From contig JAFIGC010000029.1 in the NCBI GenBank assembly GCA_020831635.1, positions 1-45,241 of the forward strand: a stretch of 45,241 bases of DNA. Reading direction: 5' to 3'. Of the stretch, positions 6,602 through 15,445 are shown piece by piece. Position numbers and translations under genes: made by a program. This DNA is from Verrucomicrobiota bacterium (GTDB taxonomy: Bacteria > Verrucomicrobiota > Kiritimatiellia > SS1-B-03-39 > UBA6053). The notes below the pieces were generated by a model. The model ran no database searches, was not told the origin of the DNA, and saw only the letters and a program-made list of their open reading frames with translations. How positions within the stretch are numbered: position 1 is the first letter of the stretch; each line of letters opens with the position of its first letter.

Positions 6602-8653
6602 CTACTCCGCAAACGCCTTGAAGACCGCGTCCTGGACATCGGAGTAGAACTCGATGCTCAGTTTGGTCCAAACCTCATCCGGCAGGTCCATGAGCTGTCG
6701 GCGGGTGTTGACGGGCAGCAGGAGCGTCTGCGCTTTCTTTTCCAGCGCGATTTCCGCCATGGCCACCGGGTTGGGCACCAGTTCCACGGAACCGCCCAGA
6801 TTGAGCTGACCCACCACGATCAGTCCGCCCCGGGTATTGCGCTCCAGCAGACTGCCGGTCAGCGCCACCAGCACGCCCACACCCAACCCGATGCCGCTGC
6901 GATCATTGTCGAAGGCCCGCATCTGCACCGAGAACTCGTGCCCGCGCGGATCCCGGTCGCCAACCAACGGCTTGGCGCGGGTGTAGAGATTCTGCTCTCC
7001 CAGCTTGACGCTTTCCCGAAAACCCGGCGGAGTCGGACTGTTCAGGATCTTCACCCCGCTGCCCGGACCGGAGGTCACCTCCACGCGGTACAGGCCCGCT
7101 CCGGTACCTTCGCCCCCCGGTCCAAGGGTCCACACCTGCCCGGGGGGCAGTGGGTCGCTGTCGATGGCGTCATCGCTGTGCAGTTCCGGAGTGGAGACAA
7201 ACGTTTCCGGTCCGTCCTCCCCCAGGTGGAAACTGAAATGCGTGTTTCGGAATTCGCTCTTCAGGCATTTCCGCTGTTGTTCTTTGACCCGTCTCCGGCT
7301 CTCCAATGCCACGCGCACCATGGCCTCCAGATCCGCGTCGGGCACCAACATCGAGGGATTGGGGTAGAGCAGCTTCAGGAGGCCGCTGACGGTCTTGTGG
7401 ACGGCCTCGATGTCCCGACCGCTCAGAGCGCCGCCCCAGCGCACACGGTTCTGCAAGGCGGGAATACGGCTTGTCGGACGCAGGCGTGTCCAGCACTCGC
7501 TCAGGAAGTCGCTGACCAGGCCAAAGTGGTCCGTCAGGTTCTCCTTCGGGTTCACCTTGGGGAAATCCCAGCCCGGAACGAAGGCGTGCAAACGGTCGTG
7601 AAACGCGGTGTCATCCCGCATCTCCGGGGGCAGGGGACTCAACAGGTGCCCGACCCGCTGCTGCTGCTCGATATCCACGTCGTAGTTGCCAACCATCACC
7701 AGACTGCCCTGGGCCCGGATACTGTCCTTGCCCCGGCTGAACTCACCGGAGGCCATGTAACCCTTCATGATGTTGACCCCGTCCTTCTGGTCGAAGGATA
7801 CGCCGGAAATCTCATCGAAACACACCACGTCGTAATGACAGACCAGCCCGCGCTGGCCGCTCGCGTTGTTCACGAACATCTTGGCCACGGTGGCCTTGCC
7901 CCCGGAGATCAGATGGGAGTAGGGCGAGATCTGCTGAAACAGGTGGCTCTTCCCGGTGCCACGCGGGCCCAGTTCCACCATGTTGAAATTCGGCTCCACG
8001 AACGGCACCATCCGCAGCAGCGCCACCCACTTCGCCCGCTCCGACAGCGTCGCGGGCTCCAAGCCGATGGAGCGGATGAGGAAATCAATCCACTGCGTCA
8101 TGCTGAAGACCTCCCGTCCCGTGTACAGGGTCTCCAGCGCGTCGGCACTGGAGAGCTGGATCGGGCGCAGGGCCTCGATGTAAAAGGGACGACCGTTCTT
8201 CTCCTGTGCGATCACCGGATCGTAGCCCAGACTGACCTCCGCGTAGAAACCGTCGGTCAGCATCCGCTCATGGTCTTTCACCAGCCGGTCGGCCACCTGC
8301 ACGTCACGCAGGGCCAGGCTGGGCAGCTCCGCCACATAGCAGTCATTCTTCACGTCAAGCCGCGCCTTGACGATGTCGATCAGCTTCACACTGCCCTCGT
8401 CCCGCGCCTTGGCCTTGAACAGCTCCTCCCGTCCTGTGCGAACGGTACGGTTGTCCAATTGCTGTTCGACCACCAAAAGCCCCTCCCGAATCTCCTCCTC
8501 GTCGGTGGAGGCGCAATAGCGTCCCAGCAGAAACTCCACCACATAGGTCGGGATGGGGTAGGCTCGGGCATATTTGCGCACCAGATCCTTGCGGACCAGG
8601 AAGCCGTCAAACGGCGGGGCGGCGAGTGTATCCAGTTGATCCAGTTCCATCAT
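6602..8653 (-). CDS. brxL: BREX type 1 protein BrxL
   Basis: This 683-aa protein has the usual length for BrxL. The N-terminal ~200 residues match the family's DNA-binding region (PFDGFLVRKDLVRKY...FLLGRY). The AAA+ core has Walker A GPRGTGKSH (229-237) and Walker B YDVVCFDEI (274-282), with GPGGEGTGAG later as a linker. The C-terminal ~100 residues resemble the Lon protease fold (SGIGLGVGVLVALTGSLLE...LNLGGSVELVPN), but a canonical Lon Ser-Lys dyad is not evident. Published BrxL work describes an AAA+ ring acting on DNA rather than a proven protease. Presence of BrxL, rather than PglW or BrxHII, places the locus in BREX type 1. It is last in the operon; its ATGA start overlaps the pglZ stop by 4 bp. 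Intact. Confidence 0.92.
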   Translation of the reverse strand: MMELDQLDTLAAPPFDGFLVRKDLVRKYARAYPIPTYVVEFLLGRYCASTDEEEIREGLLVVEQQLDNRTVRTGREELFKAKARDEGSVKLIDIVKARLDVKNDCYVAELPSLALRDVQVADRLVKDHERMLTDGFYAEVSLGYDPVIAQEKNGRPFYIEALRPIQLSSADALETLYTGREVFSMTQWIDFLIRSIGLEPATLSERAKWVALLRMVPFVEPNFNMVELGPRGTGKSHLFQQISPYSHLISGGKATVAKMFVNNASGQRGLVCHYDVVCFDEISGVSFDQKDGVNIMKGYMASGEFSRGKDSIRAQGSLVMVGNYDVDIEQQQRVGHLLSPLPPEMRDDTAFHDRLHAFVPGWDFPKVNPKENLTDHFGLVSDFLSECWTRLRPTSRIPALQNRVRWGGALSGRDIEAVHKTVSGLLKLLYPNPSMLVPDADLEAMVRVALESRRRVKEQQRKCLKSEFRNTHFSFHLGEDGPETFVSTPELHSDDAIDSDPLPPGQVWTLGPGGEGTGAGLYRVEVTSGPGSGVKILNSPTPPGFRESVKLGEQNLYTRAKPLVGDRDPRGHEFSVQMRAFDNDRSGIGLGVGVLVALTGSLLERNTRGGLIVVGQLNLGGSVELVPNPVAMAEIALEKKAQTLLLPVNTRRQLMDLPDEVWTKLSIEFYSDVQDAVFKAFAE

Positions 8654-10986
8654 TCAACTCCTTGTTTCCCACCCACATGGGTGTCATATTTTGAAATCAC
8701 TCCGCCATCCGCAGAGAGCAGGGTCACGACCACCTTGCGGCCCTCCATGGACTCGTCCGGCACCAGCAACGAAACCTGACCGTCCGCTTCCACCTCTTTC
8801 ACGCCGGCCAGTACCGAGGTCTCGGCATCGCCGACCTCCCGCCGCAGATCCACACACAGCCCCGGCCCCGGATGCAGCACCGTCACATGACAGCGCAGAC
8901 GCCTCCACTTCACCGAATCGATGCGAGCGCCACCCGTGGGCAGACTGCCCGCCACGACATCCACCCGGATCACCGGCAGCACACACTCCTGGGGACTCAC
9001 CCCGCCATGCGCGTATTCCATGCCCGCCTTGAAGCAACATGCCCCGGGCGCGACCGCCACGGACTCCTTTGGATTCCAATGCCAGGGGACCACCGGCACA
9101 TCCGGCACGCTTTGCCCCTTGATGGCCGCGCAACGACTCCAGCGACTCTCCACCAGGAATCCCGGCAACTCCCGCTTGGGCAGCCCTCCCGGCATCCAGA
9201 GCCATCCGTGATCCGTGATCAGCGTCACCCGACGCCACCCCGCCTCCGCCAAACGGCGGACAACTCCCGCCACCTGCTCCAGCTCCCCCGGAAGCTGCTT
9301 GGCCAGATCGGCCTCAAGCTTGTGCCCCCTGGAATCGATGCGCCCGGTCTCCGCCCAGCCCCGCGCCGAAGGCGTGGAGGGGGAGGGGGACTCCAGATTC
9401 ACGACCTCAATCCCCTCCCGCCCCAAAAGTTTTAGAAAGCGCGGCTGGTTCATCGACTTGCCGTCCGGACTGAGCGGAGCAAAGTCAGCGGGCACGACAT
9501 CCCCGCTCAGCATGCCGAACACCGGCGAAACCGCAGGCTTCGCGGTCGCGGTTACGGTGGGCAAGGCGGCAAACCGGGTTTCCAGCGTTGGAGAGAAGTT
9601 CCAGGCCTCCAGATGCAGCACCAGTTCCCGCGCCACATCCAGCCGCAGACCGTCCACGAAAAGCAGACACTCTCCCTCCCGGGGGCGAAATCCCTCGGGC
9701 TTGTGGCTTGAATCCGGAAACAAAACCTGAAACTTGCTGCAAAGCTCTTCCAGCCACGGCAGGTACACCGAACGAATGGCCGCGCGGACAGCCGACTCCG
9801 AGTTCATGTTCGCATGACGAAACGCAGCCAGCGCTGCGGAGTCCGCCAGACAGCCCGACTCCGCATACCAGTCGGCAAAAGCGGCCAGCCCCGTGAAAGA
9901 GGGGATGGAGCGGGTCGCCTCCGCCAGACGGGCCAAATGCTCCAACGCCTCCGCCAACGGCGCGTCGCCCTGTTTTGCCCACACCCAGCCGCGCCGTTCT
10001 CCGTGCTCCTGCTCCAACTCCGCGATCCGCTGACGGGCGTGGTGTGCGGCCACATCGCGAAGTTTCTCCAACTCCGCCCCCAGACGCTGCTCTCGCAGCG
10101 CGTTTTCCCGGGGCCAGGCCTGCGCGTCCAAGGCCAGGCGGTCGGCGGGCTGTGCCTGGTCCAAGCGCTCGCGAATGCCGCCATATGCCTCAGGAGCCTC
10201 GCAATAGCGTTCCCAGACCAGTTGCCAGGACGACTCTTCCCGCAGCCCCAGTTTTTCCGCCGCGTAGAGAGGCGGCTTGGATTCAGGGTCAAAGCCGTAT
10301 TCATCCCGGCAGCGCGAACGAAAGGCGTGCCAGCGCTCCGAGCCCCACTCCGATTTCACCGCGTCCCCGTGTTCGATCCAAAGCAACAAATCGCGGGGCG
10401 TGTCGCCCACCACCAGCAAATCAAAATCCGAGGCCTCCAGACGTTTTCCTTGCAGACGGGACAGCGGGGTCTGCGCCACCACCGCGAGCGAGCTGTGCAG
10501 GGAAAGGCGGGTTTTGTCGTCTTTGGCCAAGTCCAATGCGGGGCCCTCCTCGGAGACCAAAAACCCCTCCACCGTCCAATCCTTGCCATTGCGATGCGCC
10601 CAGACCGTGCCCCGGTACAGCAATTCCACCAGCGGTTGCCATTCCCAGGGACACTGGTCCGCGTTTCGCAAGACATGCCGGGCCACACCCGGCAAATAAA
10701 GAATCGGGGTCTGCCCGGGAGGCAGCGGCACGTCCGGAATCTTTCCCGCCATCGCGGTTTTCAGCCAGATCACCGGACCCTGCCGTTCCTCCGGCGCGTA
10801 CTCCCCCAAGACCAACAACTCCGGCAAACGCTGTTTCAGCATCGGAATCACCGCCCCCCAGGCCCGCTCCGGGTCTGTCCACAACACCGCGCAGGGAGCT
10901 TCCTCCACCCCCGGGAAAAAGGAGCTGGCCGCCTCGCGGAGGCGTTCGATAAGTAGGTCGAGAAGGGTTACAGGGGTACTATTCAT
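8650..10986 (-). CDS. pglZ: BREX protein PglZ (alkaline-phosphatase superfamily)
   Basis: The protein is 778 aa from ATG 10986, with GAGGA about 8 nt upstream. The longer open frame to 11211 lies inside the upstream gene and is rejected. The N-terminal half is helical. The PglZ domain contains LFVDGLRLDVARELVLHLEA (about 440-460), a Thr/Ser-rich ALPTVTATAKPA stretch, and ITDHGWLWMPGGLPK near 587. These are the metal-binding aspartate and Asp-His motifs of the alkaline phosphatase-like superfamily. PglZ is an essential BREX core component. Its ATG lies within the end of the STAND NTPase gene (ATGAATAG, 8-bp overlap), so the two are translationally coupled even though the upstream gene is not a BREX core gene. 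Intact. Confidence 0.9.
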   Translation of the reverse strand: MNSTPVTLLDLLIERLREAASSFFPGVEEAPCAVLWTDPERAWGAVIPMLKQRLPELLVLGEYAPEERQGPVIWLKTAMAGKIPDVPLPPGQTPILYLPGVARHVLRNADQCPWEWQPLVELLYRGTVWAHRNGKDWTVEGFLVSEEGPALDLAKDDKTRLSLHSSLAVVAQTPLSRLQGKRLEASDFDLLVVGDTPRDLLLWIEHGDAVKSEWGSERWHAFRSRCRDEYGFDPESKPPLYAAEKLGLREESSWQLVWERYCEAPEAYGGIRERLDQAQPADRLALDAQAWPRENALREQRLGAELEKLRDVAAHHARQRIAELEQEHGERRGWVWAKQGDAPLAEALEHLARLAEATRSIPSFTGLAAFADWYAESGCLADSAALAAFRHANMNSESAVRAAIRSVYLPWLEELCSKFQVLFPDSSHKPEGFRPREGECLLFVDGLRLDVARELVLHLEAWNFSPTLETRFAALPTVTATAKPAVSPVFGMLSGDVVPADFAPLSPDGKSMNQPRFLKLLGREGIEVVNLESPSPSTPSARGWAETGRIDSRGHKLEADLAKQLPGELEQVAGVVRRLAEAGWRRVTLITDHGWLWMPGGLPKRELPGFLVESRWSRCAAIKGQSVPDVPVVPWHWNPKESVAVAPGACCFKAGMEYAHGGVSPQECVLPVIRVDVVAGSLPTGGARIDSVKWRRLRCHVTVLHPGPGLCVDLRREVGDAETSVLAGVKEVEADGQVSLLVPDESMEGRKVVVTLLSADGGVISKYDTHVGGKQGVE

Positions 10987-13900
10987 TTTCATCCTCATCT
11001 TCCATGTCATCAACTTGAAACTCGTAATTCTTGGTGTGTGTATCGATGCATTCCAACTCGGTTTCATCATCTGCGGGAAGCATGTGCATGAAGTGTTTGG
11101 AAAAGCCCCGAATCTCACCGTCGATCCAAGCGTAGGCACCTGAGATCTGCACTTCGGGTATTGAACCCTTGGGAGCCCTTCCCAAGCCCGGCGGATACAC
11201 GCGCTTCTCACCCCAGACGATCCAGCAAACCGTCAAACCGTTCTTGTCCAAGTAATCTTGGAAAAGACGTTGGTTGATCAACAGCGTATCTGGACCCGCC
11301 TCATGTGCGGAAGGATCAAACATGAATTTTTCTCCCTCTGCATTTAAGAAATCCGCGAATTTTCCAGACCACCTCAAATCCAGATCTCGAATCAAACCGC
11401 CTGTTGGCACATGTAATTCGTAGCTGTCTTCCGTAGCGCAATCGTAACCGCCTACTTCTCGCGAGTAGATTGAGGCAAGTGTCTTTATTGGGAATGGAAT
11501 TCGGGAATAATCAGGGTCCATCCATCCGTCTTCTCCAAAATACGAATCTTCATGGTAAAGTGCGGCAGGAGACCATCCGCATTCTCCGAGAAAACAACTG
11601 GCACCGCGACCGGGATTTAGTCGATCATGCCCGTAGAAATCTTTCTGTTCAGCCCATTGAAGAAAGGACTCCGCATCAGAATCTTTAATAAGGCCACCCA
11701 GCACAAAGATCACTTCGTCCCGACGCTCAACGTCCTCATATTCGTAACCCGCACCGGTTTCAGACCGTTCAGAAATGAATGAGTATCCTGTGAGCCACGT
11801 ATCGCCATCTTTGGTAACTGAGCATAGTTCATCTAGATTCCGTGTATGTGAGACATCCCTCGCCCAATCAATTGGGTCAACGGGGTAACTCAAATCGACA
11901 TTAAACCTGCACCACCAGTTGCCCTTTTTCATATCTACTGATTCTATGGGTTTCTTGAGCAGTGTGTTGGTCGGGTCGATGTCTCGGCTGAAGCCCTGCC
12001 AAGGGCCGTCAAACCGAACATCGGCTTCCTCAGTGCCAGGTCGGTTCCAGTAACGGTAATGGTCGGATACGTACCCAAGAAACTCCTGATATGCGATCCA
12101 TTGGTATTTTTTTCCGATCCGTTCCGGTTTCCTGGCATCACGACCGTGGTATCCCACTTGGTTCTGATCAAAATCCCCATGCAGATCTGGAGACCAACCC
12201 AAATCCAAAACCCGCTTCAGAATATAGTTTTGGGCCTTTTCAATGGGTAACATTTCTGGCTGTGCCACAGAAGGAGGTTGACCCGCACCACCAAGATTTG
12301 GATTTAAGGCTGGAGGCCAGGAATCATCACTCGAAAGGGGCACATCATACCACCCATTTGTTGAGATGACATATCGACAGAAGTCATCTCCCCGCACAGA
12401 AAAATCAATCCGATCCAGGGCGCTTTTCCCGGCACCATCCGAGCCCACTGCAGCCTCGCGGTATATTTCGTCTAGTTCCTCCTTCGTGGGAATAGCGGGC
12501 ATGGCGCTGCCGTAGGGAGGACGTATAAGCGCTGGGTCAAGGCCCTCCTTCGCACCTAGGCCAAGCGCCCGTTCCACAACACCACGGGCGTAGTCCCGCA
12601 TTAGCATGTGCGGGTAGGGTTCACCACTGGAGAAAAAGAGTTCGAATACGGAAGAGGCTACTTTTCCGACACCGACTGCATCATGGCTCCTCGATACGAC
12701 CCCATAGGCGACCGCATATAGTCTCTCTTTCAGATAGGGATCATCTACATCATGGAATTTGTGGATCAAGCCGTCCAAGATCTCTAACCTGCCCGTCAAC
12801 AGACTCACCAACGCTGTTGTCGCATGATCTCTTATGAAACGGTGTGGTGTGGTGAGCATCCACAGCAGAGTCGTTGAGCAAAGGCGAACAGATTCATCGT
12901 CTAAACGCGAATCTGGTGTCTGTACTTTCGCCCAGTCAATTATCCGTTCTATAGGCCCACGCTCCCCCCAGGCATGATGTAAATAGACGCTCCACCAAGC
13001 GTCCCGGTCTGGCATAGAACATGCACGTAACCGCCCATTCAAATAGTCTGCATTAAGAGGGTGCTGGGGGAGTGATGATAATGTCATTAAGACATCAAGC
13101 GTAAGCTCTTGTGTCTCAACATCGATTACCATCTCTCTCATGACTTTAATCGTGTCTTTTGTGAAAGATTCAGGTGCTCGCCAAATGAGACTATGGCGGA
13201 ACGGCTTACCCCACTTAAGTGCATCTAACCCACCGGGCTCTAAACGAGGTAACTCAACACCTGTCTTTTCCGGAAACATAACACATAATGCTTCCATCAA
13301 ACCTGGGTCGCGCCAGAATCTATTAGATTTTAGTAACCACTCCGATTGCGGTCCAGAAGATAAAATATCTCCTTCTGACCCGGCCTGTTTGGCACCTCTA
13401 AATGTGTTGAATATCGATAAGGGAATACCCTTGCGCCCCGTTTTTCCTCCTGGTTCTAAGATTTCTTCGGCCATCAAATGATGGAGCAATCTTTCATAAC
13501 AAACTCTGACAACTTCATCCTTATGCCCCCATTGGTCATAATCGACTTCGAGCAACCCTTCTGAGACCATATCGTCAAATAGCGGGGCCTGAAGCCCAAC
13601 TCCTGGGATAATTTTTCGGCAAACCTCTACAGCCTCCAGGATTGATAACCACGGCCTTTCTTCAGCACACATAGCCCGTACCACGATTTTCAAGGCCTGT
13701 TCGACCGGTCTAAGTGCTAGTTGATGATTTTGTTTTGTTGCTATCCTAGCCTCTATCCCCTGAATATAGTGACGGAATACTTCACTCACACCTTGCCGTC
13801 CCCGGGGCAACTGACTTTGGCCTGCATTTTTGAGCCCCTCACAAAGCGTCTTTAAAAATAGCGGATTTCGAAATTCTGGGTCCAGCTGTGGGGTAGATGG

Positions 13901-15436
13901 TAACTCCAACCCGTAATTTTTGAAAAACATTTTCAGGGCATCATACTCGACACCTTCAAACCCCTCATGCACCACGCGATGTTCCTTTGGGTATCTGTGA
14001 TGCGGAACCAGAATCGACTCGTAGGAGCTACGTACGGACAACACGACCCCAATCCAGGGCGATCGGTGAAGACGAGCCAACAGAGATGGCAATTCACTAT
14101 CCCACAGCCTTATCCCGTCGCCTTCATTGATCGCATCGATCATGAAAAGTGCGCGTGCATTGGCCGATTGGGCAGCAGCCTCCAACGCACCAACAAATGC
14201 TTCGGCAGAGAAGTGGCCCATATCCAACATTTCCAGACCCTGTATTAATGCATCACCAGTCCTTCGAAACTTCTGGCCCATCAGTATAATGGTTGGCAGT
14301 TTTTGGTCGATTCGTGATTTTGCGATATCACAGAGCAGGTGGGTTTTACCCGTACCGGCGTCTCCGCATAAAATTAGCAAAGTGGCATTGGCAGTCTCTT
14401 GGGCCCGTTTAAGAAATCTTATCCCGTCGCCCAGACAAACTTCAAGGTTTATAGAGCTCACCTCAGTATTCCGCAGAGGCTCCATGTAGCGTGCTGCATA
14501 GTTTTCGGTGGGTGCACGCCGCTGGGAATTAAGCTCCCGTTTACGGTCCCGTAAATCGGATTGAAAAGCATTTAACTTTTCCTGAAGGCTTTTAATCTCA
14601 TTGAACAACCCTGAAAAATCAATTTGATCAGATGGATGCAGTACAACCCCACGAAAAAGGCGAATTAGGCCATGTACTTCCTCCGCAATCGATTCGCCCT
14701 CGGTTGTAAGCTCCTCACCCAACTGCTCTCTATCACTAAGTCCCAGAACGTACTGATGACGCCGAAGCTCCCTGGCATAGTTACGCAAGCGAACCTCTTC
14801 TTCCCTTAACCGCCCGAATCGCTGAAACTCCTCCACGATCGGTAATCCAACATGAAGTTGAGGGGTGTACCGATTTCCTGCTGTAGCCCGAGACTCTTCC
14901 CATCTTGCGTGGAACCATGCATGATCAAACCCACATTCGTCGAACCAGAACCGGACACGACTAGTATGCTCAGGCTTTTGAAGGCGCTCCAAAAGTTCAG
15001 ATGAATCCCACGGGATGAACTCGACATCCATTCCTTTCGCTGCTGCCCACCGTTTCCATTTTGTAACTCGGCGGTTCCATTTTTGAAGTGCGGATGTCTG
15101 ACGTGGAAGCCGCGCATCAGGCCGATCACACGGGAAGCAAAGAAAATAGCGTTTGAGGTTGGGATGCGAATCGAGGGCTTTATTTACAGATCCGTCAGCT
15201 TGACCAAGGCTTTGGTTGTCGATCGAAAACACGTACTTCGCCTGCCATCCCCATTCAGATCCATCGGGAAACTGACAGAAACACTCCACACCCGCGTCCG
15301 GCGTGCCTTTACGAACGAACTTTGCTGCAGGGGGCGTCTCGCAACGGGCCAATTGGGCACACAACTCCTCAAATCCTGCGTGACGGTTGCCATTCAGCGG
15401 GCGGATCGAACGCCAGTCCAAGGTGAAATCAGCCAT
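10979..15436 (-). CDS. PD-(D/E)XK nuclease-STAND NTPase, Avs4-like antiphage sensor
   Basis: This 1485-aa protein has an N-terminal nuclease-like domain (about 1-150): FEEL at 22-25, GTPDAGVE with D47/E51, then WGWQAKY with Q65-x-K67. This is the Mrr/Cap4-type PD-(D/E)XK pattern with Gln in place of the usual acidic residue. A coiled-coil segment follows (about 280-320). The STAND/NACHT-like NTPase has Walker A CGDAGTGKTH (about 356-365) and Walker B ALFMIDAINEGDG (about 430-440). The hhhhDAxNE form is typical of AVAST proteins. Then come winged-helix-type helices and a ~700-residue C-terminal sensor-like region. Avs proteins recognise phage terminase or portal proteins and cleave DNA; assignment to Avs4 rests on the nuclease type, architecture and size. 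It lies between pglX (9-bp gap) and pglZ (8-bp overlap), where other BREX loci carry accessory restriction enzymes. Confidence 0.7.
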   Translation of the reverse strand: MADFTLDWRSIRPLNGNRHAGFEELCAQLARCETPPAAKFVRKGTPDAGVECFCQFPDGSEWGWQAKYVFSIDNQSLGQADGSVNKALDSHPNLKRYFLCFPCDRPDARLPRQTSALQKWNRRVTKWKRWAAAKGMDVEFIPWDSSELLERLQKPEHTSRVRFWFDECGFDHAWFHARWEESRATAGNRYTPQLHVGLPIVEEFQRFGRLREEEVRLRNYARELRRHQYVLGLSDREQLGEELTTEGESIAEEVHGLIRLFRGVVLHPSDQIDFSGLFNEIKSLQEKLNAFQSDLRDRKRELNSQRRAPTENYAARYMEPLRNTEVSSINLEVCLGDGIRFLKRAQETANATLLILCGDAGTGKTHLLCDIAKSRIDQKLPTIILMGQKFRRTGDALIQGLEMLDMGHFSAEAFVGALEAAAQSANARALFMIDAINEGDGIRLWDSELPSLLARLHRSPWIGVVLSVRSSYESILVPHHRYPKEHRVVHEGFEGVEYDALKMFFKNYGLELPSTPQLDPEFRNPLFLKTLCEGLKNAGQSQLPRGRQGVSEVFRHYIQGIEARIATKQNHQLALRPVEQALKIVVRAMCAEERPWLSILEAVEVCRKIIPGVGLQAPLFDDMVSEGLLEVDYDQWGHKDEVVRVCYERLLHHLMAEEILEPGGKTGRKGIPLSIFNTFRGAKQAGSEGDILSSGPQSEWLLKSNRFWRDPGLMEALCVMFPEKTGVELPRLEPGGLDALKWGKPFRHSLIWRAPESFTKDTIKVMREMVIDVETQELTLDVLMTLSSLPQHPLNADYLNGRLRACSMPDRDAWWSVYLHHAWGERGPIERIIDWAKVQTPDSRLDDESVRLCSTTLLWMLTTPHRFIRDHATTALVSLLTGRLEILDGLIHKFHDVDDPYLKERLYAVAYGVVSRSHDAVGVGKVASSVFELFFSSGEPYPHMLMRDYARGVVERALGLGAKEGLDPALIRPPYGSAMPAIPTKEELDEIYREAAVGSDGAGKSALDRIDFSVRGDDFCRYVISTNGWYDVPLSSDDSWPPALNPNLGGAGQPPSVAQPEMLPIEKAQNYILKRVLDLGWSPDLHGDFDQNQVGYHGRDARKPERIGKKYQWIAYQEFLGYVSDHYRYWNRPGTEEADVRFDGPWQGFSRDIDPTNTLLKKPIESVDMKKGNWWCRFNVDLSYPVDPIDWARDVSHTRNLDELCSVTKDGDTWLTGYSFISERSETGAGYEYEDVERRDEVIFVLGGLIKDSDAESFLQWAEQKDFYGHDRLNPGRGASCFLGECGWSPAALYHEDSYFGEDGWMDPDYSRIPFPIKTLASIYSREVGGYDCATEDSYELHVPTGGLIRDLDLRWSGKFADFLNAEGEKFMFDPSAHEAGPDTLLINQRLFQDYLDKNGLTVCWIVWGEKRVYPPGLGRAPKGSIPEVQISGAYAWIDGEIRGFSKHFMHMLPADDETELECIDTHTKNYEFQVDDMEDEDENE

Positions 15437-15445
15437 GACGAATCT

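Noticed and set aside
6602-8653. Housekeeping Lon protease
   Set aside because: The AAA+ core and N-terminus are of BrxL type and it sits at the end of a BREX operon; no clear Lon Ser-Lys dyad.
6569-8779. 736-aa plus-strand ORF opposite brxL
   Set aside because: His/Gln/Val-rich mirror of brxL codons with no domain; brxL has clear BREX motifs.
9814-10956. 380-aa plus-strand ORF opposite pglZ
   Set aside because: Arg/Pro-rich antisense shadow of pglZ.
8650-11211. 853-aa PglZ start at 11211
   Set aside because: The first 75 residues fall inside the upstream STAND gene and lack PglZ similarity; ATG 10986 has a Shine-Dalgarno.
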